Origin: Phoebastria nigripes | Taxonomy: Eukaryota > Chordata > Aves > Procellariiformes > Diomedeidae | Assembly (NCBI GenBank): GCA_035582835.1 | Contig: JAYKAV010002773.1 | Coordinates: 867,860 to 931,859 of the forward strand | DNA: 64,000 nucleotides | Reading direction: 5' to 3' | Shown here: positions 1 to 14,400 of the stretch, in pieces | How the letters are laid out: every line of letters begins with the position of its first letter | Position numbering within the stretch: the first letter of the stretch is position 1 | Position numbers and translations under genes: made by a program | Notes under the pieces: model-generated | Databases searched by the model: none | Told to the model about the DNA's origin: nothing | What the model saw: only the letters and a program-made list of their open reading frames with translations

Positions 1-936
<936 letters not shown>

Positions 937-2605
937 TCAGTTCAAGGTCAACGGGAGCACTCAAACAGTTAGAATATAATGGACTTCCAACAATGAGCAG
1001 TGATTAGGAGTCAGGGTGTTCTATCATCAAATACAAAATCGAATAATTAACCATGAAGATTGAAAACAGTATGTGCATCTGTCCAAAGTGTTAAAAAGGC
1101 CTTGTTAACAAATTATCTGTATGTGCTGAATACATATCGCCCAACTGAGGACAAGGCAAATGAAGAATGTCTTCCCAAGAATTTATGGTTTGTTCTTTTA
1201 CAACATTTTAAACCCAGGCTGAAAAATCCCCTGTTCATAGTAATTCTCCTTCATTCAGCTAAGCACTGGTTATAGGAGAGTAAAACAAGAAGCTTCTTGA
1301 AGAACTAAAACCACCAAATCTATTCGGTTTAATTTTCTGTACTGCATGATTCAGTTGCAGCAGCCTGATGAGATGACAGACAGCCCCGTACCTTACGCTT
1401 TCTAATTACTGAAATTATTCAAATGCTCTTTAGAATTTCTAACACTGAGGTTTTTACTGCAATTCTTTGAATAACAGTAAGGGATTAACTGGCATCTAAA
1501 TTTTCCATACACAATGCTTTTATTTACTATGACAAGATAAATGCAAGAAACAATAAGGTAATAACAAGTAACCAATAACCATATTAAGACAAATAAAATC
1601 TAGTATTTGGTAATTGAGAGAATATGTACCTGACAAAGAAGATACACAAGCTTATTTTTGTCTGAAAGCTTCCATTCTTAAAATTGTACTATTTTAAGTC
1701 CCATTGTTGCATATGTCACAGCAGAACCCAGTTTCGTTAGGCTAGTTGTACATTATCCAGCAATTCTACAAATCCTTCCTGCACTCCCATCCACGGGCCA
1801 CCCAAAGCGTTCCCAGTCCACGGGCCCAGAGCACAGGTACCTCTCCAGGCCAACAATGTTGTGCCTTTAGTAAATCAACCTAATATATAAAGATATATCT
1901 GATCTGTGTCTAAATACAAGAGTACAGAATTCAGCAGTGCTCAAAGGCACTCAGACAACGAGGGTCACAGATCAGAGGAGAGCAGCGTTGTGGCAAGGCA
2001 GTATTTCAGCGCCGGCTTCGATGCACTGCAGGCATGCAGGTCTCCCTGGGAGAGGACATTTCACCAAGAGAAAACTGCAGCTGTGCAGGGGGAAAAAATG
2101 TTGGGGAAAGAGCTATGGGGAAAACAGGGAAGAACGTGCTCCGATACGGAATCGGGCTTTTACAGAAGGGGAGGGAACACCTGGGAACCAGTGTGTGTTG
2201 GGATTAACCTGAAACATTCAACCTATCCCACAAAGGAAACTTCCTCTGACATGACTATTGCAGCAAGGAAAGAGAGACCACACACCAGTCTGCCAGCTCT
2301 AAAACATTTTAAAATTTTCCTGTAACATGTAGTCTGATCAATCCTGCTGCTATGACCACACTTCCACCATGCAGCAGCCCTTGAAGTCTTTTTAAATAAC
2401 AAAAAGACAAAACAAAAGAAAGTTTCTTTTGGTCATGCGTGGTATCAGTCCACCATTTGAGTATGCTGCAATTCCTCATGGAGTTTGCTAAGTCATGAAA
2501 AATTATGTTTGAGAATGCACTGCAATCCCTCCTCAGCTATCACTTCTCTGCTATTTTACTTAGAGATTAAGTAACAAAAAAGGTATTAACCTGTAAACAA
2601 CATAT

Positions 2606-2610
2606 ATAGG
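2606..2610. repeat. Target-site duplication, left copy
   Basis: ATAGG directly abuts the TGT end of the solo LTR and is identical to the five bases at 3185-3189 after the ACA end. Confidence 0.88.
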
Positions 2611-2737
2611 TGTCGTGGTTTAACCGCAGCCGGCAACTAAGCACCACCCAGCCGCTCGCTCACTCCCCCCCCGGTGGGATGGGGGAGAGAATCGGAAGGG
2701 TGAAAGTGAGAAAACTCGTGGGTTGACATAAAGACAG

Positions 2738-2743
2738 TTTAAT
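2738..2743 (-). terminator. ATTAAA polyadenylation-type signal inside solo LTR
   Basis: ATTAAA on the minus strand about 180 bp downstream of the LTR TATA box, followed by a T-rich stretch. This is the usual place for retroviral 3'-end processing. It lies in the sense orientation of WDR7, so it is also a potential premature polyadenylation site for the host transcript. Confidence 0.4.
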
Positions 2744-2922
2744 AGGGAAAGCAAAAGCCGTCCACGCAAGCAAAGCAGAACAAGGAATTCATTCACTGCT
2801 TCCCGTCGGCAGCAGGTGTTCAGCCATCGCCAGGAAAGCAGGGCTCCATCACGTGTAACGGTGACTCGGGAAGACAAATGCCATCACTCCGAACTTTCCC
2901 CCCTTCCTTCTTCTTCCCCCAG

Positions 2923-2931
2923 CTTTATATA
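2923..2931 (-). promoter_or_regulatory. TATA box inside solo LTR
   Basis: TATATAAAG on the minus strand, in the position expected for the U3/R boundary of the LTR. It would direct transcription toward lower coordinates, the direction of WDR7. Whether it is active cannot be seen from sequence. Confidence 0.5.
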
Positions 2932-3184
2932 CTGAGCATGATGTCCTATGGTATGGAATAGCCCGTTGGCCAGTTGGGTCAGCTGTCCTGACTATGCTCC
3001 CTCCCAGCTTCTTGTGCACCTGGCAGAGCATGGGAAGCTGAAAAGTCCTTGACTGGTAGACTACTTAGCAACAACTAAAAACATCAGCGTGTTATCAACA
3101 TTATTCTCATACTAAATCCAAAACATAGCACTATACCAACTACTAGGAAAAAAAATTAACTCTATCCCAGCTGAAACCAGGACA

Positions 3185-3189
3185 ATAGG
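3185..3189. repeat. Target-site duplication, right copy
   Basis: ATAGG directly follows the ACA end of the solo LTR and matches 2606-2610 exactly. Confidence 0.88.
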
Positions 3190-5069
3190 TTTACTATTTT
3201 TCTGTGGAAATGAAGTACTCTTCTGCATACGACCACGGGCAGCAATCGCTGTTTCTGAGGCTCAGAGAGGGAGCGGATCCTCCCACGCTGCACAGGAAGA
3301 TTGCTGCTCCCGAACACGTCTAAGTGAACGGCACTAACCAGCCAACACAGAGGCATCGAGTTTTAAAGCAGTTCCTACACCTTAGGTGGTTATATTACGG
3401 GTATATGTGAATGCTAAGTGTTAATAAAAGTGAAGCTTTTCGTTAAAGCAACTATGTCATTCAAGTGCACGTTAACAATACAAGGTAGTTTTATTATATG
3501 AAAAAAAGATAAAATCTGCAGCTTTCTCTACTATCAATGTGATTTCAAATGGTTTAATACTTTGACAGATGCACATGAGAAAAATACATTCAATAAAATG
3601 AGTACTAGTCCAGTGAAATAATCTTATCTAGAATCTGCAGTTTCAGAAGAATACCATGCATTTCCAAACGCCGAGGATGGCCCAGTTGGGTAAGTTATGG
3701 CTCATTACAATGCACAATACAGTGACAACGGAGCACCAGAAAGCACCATTAGCAGCTCTGCACCAACAGCAACCATAACCAGACACCTCTCATTCTGCAG
3801 CCTTTACGCGTCTGCGCAGTCCTGCCGCTGCCAGAGGGATTACTCGTTTAAGTCAGGGCTGCTGCTTCTAGCTCTCCTGCCGCATTCGTTGAACACATTT
3901 GATGCTATGAGAATGGCTGAACGGGAACGCACTGCTCCAGATCCCCAGCCTGCCTGCACTAGTTCAGAGGCTGCTGGCCAGAGGTTCAGCTGTGTCCACT
4001 TCGCTCAGCATACCTGGGAGGCAAAGGGCCATAAGATCTCTCTTTTTACTCCTCCAGACCCACTGGGCTGGTTGGCTTAGCCCTTCCTTATACCTTAGAG
4101 GAGCCTCAAGACTTCTTTAAACCAGAAAGCTGCCAGCAACCTCTATGGCAGGCAAGCCACAGAAAATAAAAGCAGAGTCATGGAGAACAGTATAATCATT
4201 CTACACTTCGACCCCTTTAGCATCTCTATATGCTTCCAAATTTGTAAAAACTGGTTTATCAGGGTCAACAAAGTTCATTCTGCTCTGAAAACAAAGAGCC
4301 GGACACAACCTGCTCTGAAAAGAAATGAGGGAAAGGAGAAATTGAAACAACGCAAAAGACGTGGAAATCACAATACACGTGTCTTGTACTCCAGGCGCAC
4401 CAAACCCCCACAAACAACAGTGTCAGCATTTCCATCACGCCATGCCACAAAGCCCACGGAGTTCAAACCCACAGGACTCAAAATGGCAAGAAAAAGCATC
4501 AGTTCACTTGTTCAAACTCCAAAAATATCTAGGTTAATCTGTCTGTTCACCTTGTGACAACAACATATGAGAGCTTCTCTTCTTGCAGGCTAAACCAGAA
4601 AAATTATTTATCTTCCACAGAAGTTATTCTGAATTTTATTATGCTAGACTTTACAATGACATTATTTGGAAGCGAGATGGGAGGAAATCTACATTTTCAG
4701 AGCCAGGATGGAGAGCACAAAAGGTGGGGTTCTTTCCCCAACACTTCAACAAGAGACCACATGTGAAAATGTGAGTAAGAGAAAATAAGCGTGACGTGGC
4801 ACTTCCTCAGACGCACTGAAAATCTCCTCTCAGGCGCTATTTGATAGGGTTCCTCTTCCCCAGTGCTCTTTGACTGAAATTTTTTTGTAAAGAGGTTTTG
4901 TAAAGAGAAGTTTACAAACCCAACTAGCTTATTGCAAAGTTTGTTTATGCTCTTGTAGAGGATTTAGGTAGCCTCTGGTAACTGAACAGTTACTTTACCT
5001 ACTACTTTAATTTAGAGAGAGATGTCTACAGAGGACAACACTGGTTTTTTTTGGTTTGGTTTTTTTTTT

Positions 5070-5070
<1 letters not shown>

Positions 5071-5151
<81 letters not shown>

Positions 5152-5152
5152 N

Positions 5153-5198
<46 letters not shown>
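5071..5198. repeat. T homopolymer tract, 128 positions
   Basis: Uninterrupted T except for one N at 5152, preceded by a degenerate T/G stretch from about 5044. It could be the poly(A) tail of a minus-strand retroposon, an expanded homopolymer, or a consensus artefact. I see no recognisable retroposon body on the flank above 5198. Confidence 0.9.
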
Positions 5199-5202
<4 letters not shown>

Positions 5203-7932
5203 TGTCCTTAAATTGAATTCTCTATGCAATATCTGATTTTATGTTGTGGAAGCTTACAAACTAAATACTTTGCAACAAAGAACTTCAGGGTGGTTAACAC
5301 ATTCTCTGCCAAACGAACTATTTTTCCAGAGCAACAACGAGATGAGGTACAGATCACCATTTTACAGACCTGAATTCACATAAACACAAACCAAAGTTTA
5401 TTGTCATTTTCCTTCCCACTCCTCACCATCATTGTATGCATTAAAATTACTGAATTTGAAAACCAATAAAGTCTCTGCAACAATAAAGATGTCCCCATTG
5501 GCCTTTTACTTGTAAAACCGTATTTGAATATAACTTAAAAAATCCTGTACGGATGTTATGGACAGAAGTGCTGAACCAGGACGAAGGAGGTATCAGAGTC
5601 AGGCTTTCAGAGGGGCTCATTATCTCCCCAAAGCAATCAAACCCCCAGCGCCTCAGTACTTTTTTCTCTAAAAAGGCTTCGTGTTTCTGCCAGCAGTACT
5701 TTTCCTTACAGGGTGCTTGGTAAAGCGTGCATTTTCCTGAAAAGCAACAGGCTTTTTGTTAATTCATTAGCATGGCTCAGCAGTGGTAGCATGCGGGCAG
5801 AGATTAACCCCCTCCTGGGGCTGGGCCAGCTGCTCTGCACGTCCTCTTTCAGTGGAAAGCCCTGCGAGATGGGACAGGCACACCACACCAAAGCCCGGAA
5901 CAAAACCAAAGCAGATGCAAAACTAATGTACAGAGGGAAACGCTGCCTTTCACACCCAGACTTCTATTCTTGTATTGATGAGTTTTAGGACTTCTGTACG
6001 TCCAGCAAGAGTCGGCAGCACATGTTGTCCCTCTTGTCCTCATCCTGCCCCCCTAATTCCCACTGCACTGTAAGCATCATTTCTGTACACGTAACATAGA
6101 CAAAATGCAGCTTGTGCTGTAACGCATGCCTTTAACACCAGAGACTATATTCTACCCTGCAAATGACAATAAAAAAACTTGGATTTATTACTGTATTTAT
6201 TTGTGCTCTTGATTTGTGCCTTTTAGCTCATTTCTAGAAGGCCAGATCTCAGGAGCCAGTATCCTGCATCATCAGGGAATGATGCCCTCTCCCTTCCCGA
6301 ATCCATCACCAACTTCCCCCACGCCAGTAATCTGAATATCTTGAGTTTTTTGGGAACCGATATACTATTTGAATAATGTTTTCAATGAAATATAGATTAT
6401 TTTAATAGATAACTTGTTTATATGTTTAGCACAAGTTATCACAACTTCAGAGCAATGTTTATGTACTTCCCTATCTACAAAAAATAAGGAAGATGCATTT
6501 AAAAAGCTGATTCTTAAAACAAGTGGAAAAGAACAAGCTACCTGGGCAGAGCTGTAGGTCATACCTAGGAAAAAGGTAGATGGAAAAGGTTTCGATGGTG
6601 GTGAACAGAAAACATAGCAATCGGATCTCTACATTTCTTGACTTCCATAAAGCAATGCCAGAGGAAAACTTCATGGGACTAAGGATGTGAAATTTCAGCA
6701 TCAAAGGTAATGATCTTGATTAATCTGTCTTTATTAACTGGACTCAAAGAAGGAAGCCGAGCACTGACCCAGCTGGTNGCACAGAGATCCGAGAGGGACC
6801 TCACAAAGGACATGTTTCCCAGGGATCTGTTGAAGGGTGTAGAGACGTGGCCACCTCGCCTTTCAGGGAAAGCCGCTATTCTGCAAAATGGACATNTGGC
6901 CCCTTTTCTCTCCTCTGGCTGGAGACTTCGCTTTGATGTTCTGAGGTCAGAGGGAGGGGAAAAAAGGGAAGATGGGTATATCCCATCTTATTTAACAGAA
7001 ACCTCTACATCAATACACCTCAAAAACACTCTTGTTGATACAGGCAGCCTTGAAGTGATGGCTGAACAAATGGGAGGAACCAAACTCCCTCTGCGGCATA
7101 AAGCCAGTGAGTGCGGTGGCACTCTTCCTCCTCCTCTTCCTCAGCCCCCACGAGAGGCTGCAGGTGCCGACGGACCACTGCCCTTCGCCTGACACAGCTG
7201 CAGCTCATCTAGGCTGAGCTCCAGCCTCCTGGAATCAAAGGTCCACACCAGAACTGACACGGACACAAATCCCTGCTATTGCCAGGTTTAAATCATTTCT
7301 GTAGTGGCAGCATGCAGTAACTTGCCATATCATCTTTAGGACCAAGTACCCAGCTCACATTTCTCCTTTAAAACCCTCAATTTCAGCAATCGTTTAGGCT
7401 ATGTTCTAAAAATGTTCCACTGTACTTGAAAACTAGGGATGTCCCTACTAATATCCTACAGCTCCTCAGATAGAATCCGTAAGAATACAGAAGTATAGTA
7501 AAGTTTTCCACTAAAGACAACCAAAATTAGAGAGATTTAGCCTAATGGTTTTAGTACACACACATATATAAAAACATATAGATCGATTAGAACGCAATTT
7601 GCTAATTTTGGTATATTATATTATAATCTGTATCAAACTGTAGCTTGTAATTCGAAGAGCAAAAATAACGGACAGCAATGATCCCTATCGTCACCCATGC
7701 AAAGAAATCAAAGCCTAATAAATGCTAGAAAAACACTCTTAATCCTCACAACTGAGCAGTTTCATTCGGCATGGCAGGCTAGCACAGTATAATCTTTGGG
7801 GACTAGGATGAACTGGGAGAGTGGAGGAGTTATAAATACCAGAGTTTTGGATAACAGCTCAGATATTTATTTAATTCAGAAGGGAAAAAAGAAAAACACT
7901 GCTATTTGTTTTGGTCAATAAATGTGAAGTGA

Positions 7933-7961
7933 TTTTTTTTTTTTTCTTTTTTTTTTTTTTT
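7933..7961. repeat. T-rich homopolymer tract
   Basis: Two T runs separated by one C. Simple low-complexity sequence within the intron. Confidence 0.85.
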
Positions 7962-10900
7962 AAAGCAGAAGCTTGACATAAAAGCTCTTTCATAAAACGT
8001 TCTTAACATCAGGGAGAGAAGCCAGGCAGCTGTGTGCTGTTATTGTGTACACGGTAAATCAGGCACAAAAAGGGGCAGCTCAGCAGGGCACCGGGAGGGT
8101 AAGATGCACACTTAACCCCCTGCACACATTGTTGCTCTGTTTCTTTCCATCTTCGTCTGTCTGCAGTCAGTACTGTATCTGTCATGAATGTAACAGGCCA
8201 TTTTCAATCTAAATCTTGTTATGGATTAATAAGCAAACACTTTCTCGCTTATTATGCAATTTATCATGATGAAAATTGCATTGGGCTCCTCAAGGCTACA
8301 TGCTGATACATTCATTTATTCAGTGCTCTGTGGATAGAGAGCCATACTAATCTTTATGACAGCTAAGGATGTAAACGCAAGATGAAAATGACTTTCTGAA
8401 GAACTGCGTTTGCTTGGCTTCTGTAAGTCTACATTTACATACAATAGGGCTTAGGAGATTCTCTGGGAAGGCAAAACATTTGGCTTCTTTTGTCACACTG
8501 CAAGAAATAATTGAAGTTCAGACAATAACAATGCTCATCCAGTTGGTACATATTTCTCCAGAAACACCCCCGCAACACACGGCAATCATTCACTCTTTAA
8601 ATTTTGAGGAAATTAAAACTGCTATATAAAATCGGTCATATCTGCCTTAGTATAATGTAAAAGAAAGTCAGAAACCTTAACACATCCACAGATGGATGAT
8701 AAAATGCATAGATGGTATTAAGACAACCCCGGTCAGTTCCTTATTGCATCTAGCATTTAAAATGTGTGTGTTTATAAACAAACATTTGTAAACACATTTG
8801 TAAAGTAAAATTAATTCATAATAGAGCAGTTTTCAGAACTGTACGATTTGAAACTGAGTTCTAAGGTTAAATGCTACCGGCGTGTAAAAGTGCTCACGGC
8901 ATTAAATATTATTGCTACAAGGAAAAGAAATTCTTGACTAAAATAGAAAAGTAACTGAAAATATAAATACATAGTTTAAACATTTGACAATAATGCTTAT
9001 AATTAAGATATTTGTAATCATAAGGATATTCTACAGTTTCATATCTTGCAACACAAAAAAGCAGTGTTTACTGTGTTTTAGCAAACAATAGCCTTAGAAT
9101 AAAACAGAAAACTGGCTAATTGTTAAAGGATTTTTTTTTTTTTTTAATATCTAAAGTAACATTATTATGGCAATGCTGTAAACAAAAACATCTGTAAGCT
9201 AAGCAAACCCCCTCCTTCCACTAAGCACAGCGTTTCACATGCAGATGAATATCCACCAGACCACTGAAGGCCTACTGCAGTTTTAAAATAATTTTGAAGT
9301 ACTGCAGACATTTCCTTCTCCTTTAACATAAAACTCTCCTCTCCCACATGCTTCAGGATATACCCAGAAAGCTTGATAGACATTAGCAAAGCCATCAAGC
9401 AAAATATTACCTGATCAAAAATGAACCTCTGCATTTCATGAAAAAAATACAGTAAAATTAATACCTAAATAATCAATTATGATGACCTCAGCAATTTCAG
9501 ACACTAGATTTTCTGCCCCCCGCCTCCCCTGCCCCCAAGCAAAAACCTTGCAAAGAAAATATCGCAGACCAGTCAGCCGTCTTCCTTTAGGAATGAGATT
9601 GTTTCCCCATTAATGAACGGTTTACCAATTACTGAATTACAAATTAACACTTAAGGAGCACCACTAATTAAAATATTATGTAGAAAGCACTACATAAATT
9701 AAAAATTAAGCATGAAATATGTTAAAAAAACCTAGGGAATATTCACACAGTGCTTGGGATACCAGACTTAGAAAGCACTAAAATTACAATAGGTGCAGAT
9801 TAGGAAACCTCTGCTGAAACAAACGGCACCATCGCCATTCACACCAGCTGAAGGTTTTGTTTATATTCTGCACGGAAACACAGCCCATCAGCACAGTTCA
9901 AAACGCAGAACTGCGAATGTGGTAACAGCCTATGCATTTAAGAACATAAACTTGCTTAACAACAAAAACGTGCTGAGGTTTATTAGAAAAAAGATCAATG
10001 ATTTCTATATTTATGTGATGAAAATTATTATTAAATTTAAGTATTTTTAGTAACAGTCATTTTCCAAGTGGATGTCTGCAGAACTTTAATACTACAGCAT
10101 TAATTCATACTGACAACCAAATAAAAATGAAATTTGTATTTACTCACGGCAATCCTCTACCTAGAGCAGGAGCTACATGTTTTGTATGTCCTAACTGGGG
10201 ACTAATTTGTTCCTATGCAAGAGCCGTGTACCTACGAACGAAAATTTTGTCTCAGTGACACTAATGTGTATCCACTTACATTTTTTCAAGGTTTTCCATT
10301 AAAAGCAGGAAGCTTGAAATAGCTTTCAAAGCCAATTACATAAAGCATAGTATCATTGTTTTATTTCATATAAACAGCCTACTGTGGTTGGTTCTTGTAG
10401 TGACTTTTTATTTTTTCTTTATTTATACATAGAAATCAGAGCCTCTCCTTTTGCACCTTTAAGCGGTTTGCTTTTTTTTAATAAAAACTAAATACAGAAA
10501 AAATTGTTCAGATACAGATTTAAAATAAGTTTCAGACAAGAGGATCAATTTTGCAACAAACAATAATAAAAATAAGGACTATATTGCAAAACTCTTTCCT
10601 GTGCAAATAGTCCTGTTGTCATTAATCAGATTAATGGTGTGAGTAAAGACTGATCGTGTGAGAATGGGGGCCCCAATTGAAATTTATTACATTTAGGCCT
10701 CAGATCATAAAATTCGTGGATATGCAACAAAAATGCTACTCATATCCTGAAAAGTTGCACACNTTAAATAAATCCCAAACGCTAATATTCAAGAATCCCA
10801 TTATCTGAACACAAAATGCATTAAAAAAAAAGGTAAGACACCACTTTTATTACACAAGTCATCTTAATGACTTCACTTACGGATTTAGCCATAAATATTT

Positions 10901-11983
10901 GATGGCGTGATTGATAGTACATGGCACTATCAAGTGTAACAACTTGCATACATACTTGTGTATACATAGCTAGAAGTTGTACAATTACAGCAATTTCTAA
11001 GAAACGGAACAAATACGCACTTAAGAGTTCCATGCACAAAAAAACCCCCACAAAAAACCCCAGTATTACATTTTTTCTGTGTATTTTATGTCGAAGTGTC
11101 AGACTTCCTCATGAAATTTGCCCCCCCCCAACCCCAATTACAAATACCTAATTGAAAGAAGATTTTATTTCAAAGAGGTTAGAACAGAGGTACAAGACAG
11201 CATACCATATAAATCTTGATTTAGGACACTTTAATAAGTTGTTCTCTGACCCTAGAGGCAGGCTCTGGTCTATTGAGTTTATGATTTCTTAGCAATCCTT
11301 AAATCTACAAGTTACCTTGATGCTATTAATAGCAATGCTGTTGATAAAATAACCACCTTTTCCAAAATGTACTTTCCAAAACAATTCACATCCTGACGGG
11401 ATGGCTTGTAAAACCATGGGAAAAAAATCCACGTATTCAGACACACTGGTGGAAAATACCTTCTGAAAATACTATTTTTACAGTTAAGAAAGGGTAAAAA
11501 AATATTATGTTAAAGACAGACAGACATATTTTAGATATAAAAAGATGTTTAACTCACTTCTTTTCTCAAAATTACTAGCAGTATGACTGGAAGATTAATG
11601 CTGTGTAGCCCCAGGCAATGCCTACCAAGTGTTTGGTGTCTCCCAGTTTAGATGGGGTGACTCCCCGTGCCAAGAGAAGCCAGCACCGCAGTGCCACTAT
11701 GCACAAGTGCCCCAATCTCTCCCGCCGTGCTTAAACCCTCTCCTTTCCAAGATCGCCCACTGGAGCCGCCCGAGACTGCAAACTGAGCCAGACTAAAGTA
11801 GACGTGAAATTGTAAATTAGATGGCACTGGTTCAAATGCAAAACTTGAAACAAGGAGTTATTCCTTGTCCCACCTTCTTGCCAAGTACCACAGCCATCAG
11901 GATTTGAACCAACTGCTGCAAAACCTAGATCCACAGGTCGGAAACGATGCAAGGGGTTTATAAGCTAATAAATAAGATACCTA

Positions 11984-12295
<312 letters not shown>

Positions 12296-14351
12296 TTAAG
12301 GCTTTATCTCACCAAGAAAACGCAGAAGCTTATATCTGCAGGGTCTTCCCAAAGTCAGCAAAAAAGAGAAAGGCATGGTTCTGTGGGTATCAGTTATGTT
12401 AATTAACTGCAGGGTACGTGATGCCCAGAGACTCCCCGTGCCATGGATTTCCTACAGAATCCAGGATGGCAACCCACAGCAGTCCTCAAATGTAGACACT
12501 AACGACACTCCAAAAGGCAGGGGATATTAGTATAGACTGTCTCAGATAAACGGTATCCACGCTCCCCGTCATCACTCTTGGCTCAACGGACAGCAGAAGG
12601 CAGGGAGGCTGTTCTTGTACGCACGAGCGTAGGATGGATCAGAAGCGTGCACCCTGTTAGCAATGCTGCAACCCNGCCAGCCGCTGCCTACGAGAATTTT
12701 AAAGCATTCTCAATGGCAACGACGGCCAGTTTGTTACTGGAACGCATCGGTCTACATGGCACAGTGATCTGAATCAAACAGGCCCATGCCAACACTGCCA
12801 GTGTTGAGTCTTAAACATAGTATTCTCACTACAAAAGAAATAGTACTAAATTGGAAAATTTTTGGAAAAATTTTTTGGAAAAAATATAAGAAGAAGTCTA
12901 CATGCCTAAATATTTCTGCCTGAAAATTGTGCAAAAAAAGTCAGAATAAATCAAAACGGAAATGATAAAATAAATCCTCCCTTCAATAGACACTTGCTAA
13001 GAAAATATTATTATAGATTTTCAGGGTTAACATAGGTAATAAAGTTTTCAGAAAAAAAGGTACATCATTTTGAAAGGATGTCTAAGAAAAACAAGCTTAA
13101 AAGATTAAAGTTGGGAAAATATCCATTAAAATAAACCATGTTGAGATTACACACTTTTTCATCAGTATCCTGGCTACAGCTAGAAGCAGTTCACACTAGA
13201 TGTGCTTCACTGAGTGAGAAACAGCAAAAGCAAGTCACCAAAACTCTCCACCAAAACAACTGCTCATTTCCAAACGTGCCACGCGCCTGTCCGTGCAGGG
13301 GCTCAGATGAGGTGACACAATCAGCTCTGTTCTTTAACTAAAATCCTGTGCTACACCATGATGACATCACCTCAGTAATCGGCAGAGATGACGTTCAATT
13401 TAAATGAACTAACCATCTGGGGACACAGCTGCAGTGACTAACACTGCAAGAACGATGCTGTCTCAGTGCGATGTTGTATTCCCGCTTTCCGCAGAGCCCG
13501 CGGTGAGCACGGCTCCCCGGCAGCGGCCATTCACCGCAGGGAGAGCTGCCGCCCCGGCATTCTCTCCCAGCAAACCTTCGGCAAGGCAGCTCCCTCTCGC
13601 AAAGCAGAAAAAGAAACACGCAAGCAAAACATGTATTGACGAGCTGATAAACCGGGACAAGGAGCTCAGGAGATTTGCCTACTTGTCCTGCTCTTGCCCC
13701 AGTACGAGTTTAGAAGGGGAAACAGCAGAGAAGACAGCCTTAGTGATAATCCAACAAAGCTCCTTGCCCTGTCACCGACAGCTCGGCAGCATCGGCTCCC
13801 AGACTTGGGCGATTCCAGAACCAGAAACCCAATTCTACAGCAAGGATTTTTCTTCCTTGCAAAATGTACTTCCTACTGACACCTCCTCAATGTCACATGT
13901 GTAGGGATTAGTAACGATTTATTTGGGAAATGGAATGAAATTATTTGTGAAGCCTCTGTATCACTCTTTCTTGGGATGCACAACGGGATGTTGTTTGTGA
14001 CCACTTCTGCTCCCAGATCTCAGCACCTCTAGAACCATGCCTAGGTCTTCTGCTAGGGAAACACTCGACAGCACGTGAGCATTTAAATAACAATACCACC
14101 CTACGTACCTCCGCAGAAATCTCCCTGATGTGGGGCCCACAAATAAACTATACATTGAGAAGAGTTGCCTGAAAGTTCACAAGGAGATGTATCATTTTCA
14201 CCATTCCAGTGTCACACCTCAGTAAACGAGCATTAGAAATATATAAAAAAAGCAATTAAAACTGAGAATCAGCTCTCAAATAGGAAAGGTACTCAGTCCG
14301 TTTTAGTCCATTTTTTATAGACCCACTGCCAGTCTTGTCTCATGCATATCT

Positions 14352-14400
14352 TACTTTTTTTTTTTNAANTNNTTTTTNANTTTTTTTTTTNAATTTTTTA
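14352..14400. repeat. T-rich low-complexity stretch with clustered ambiguous bases
   Basis: T runs interrupted by several N characters between about 14366 and 14391, followed by an A/T-rich ATT-repeat (14405-14416). The cluster of ambiguous calls suggests an unresolved homopolymer in the assembly. Confidence 0.8.

Larger units (their letters stand above)
2611..3184 (-). mobile_element. Solo LTR of an avian endogenous retrovirus (ERVL-like)
   Basis: A 574-bp element starts TGTCGTGG and ends CCAGGACA, so it has the TGT...ACA retroviral termini. It is flanked on both sides by the identical 5-bp ATAGG (2606-2610 and 3185-3189), a perfect target-site duplication. Five bases is the size usual for ERVL-class integrations. 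I assign minus-strand orientation because that strand carries a TATATAAAG box (plus positions 2923-2931), followed about 180 bp later by ATTAAA (plus 2738-2743) near a T-rich end, which fits U3-R-U5 order. No gag, pol or env lies beside it, so internal sequence was probably lost by LTR-LTR recombination. It resembles an LTR family I recall from many neoavian genomes. The element has the same orientation as WDR7. Confidence 0.9.

Noticed and set aside
2620..3031. Minus-strand open frames at 2620-2877 and 2849-3031
   Set aside because: They lie entirely within the solo LTR and are chance frames in a non-coding element.
5022..5216. Poly-phenylalanine open frame
   Set aside because: It is a translation of the T homopolymer.
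6710..7192. 160-codon plus-strand open frame
   Set aside because: No recognisable family or domain, contains ambiguous codons, lies in a WDR7 intron and has no splice or promoter support.
13434..13904. 156-codon plus-strand open frame
   Set aside because: Composition looks random, with overlapping frames on both strands. The length is explained by a local GC-rich, stop-poor stretch.
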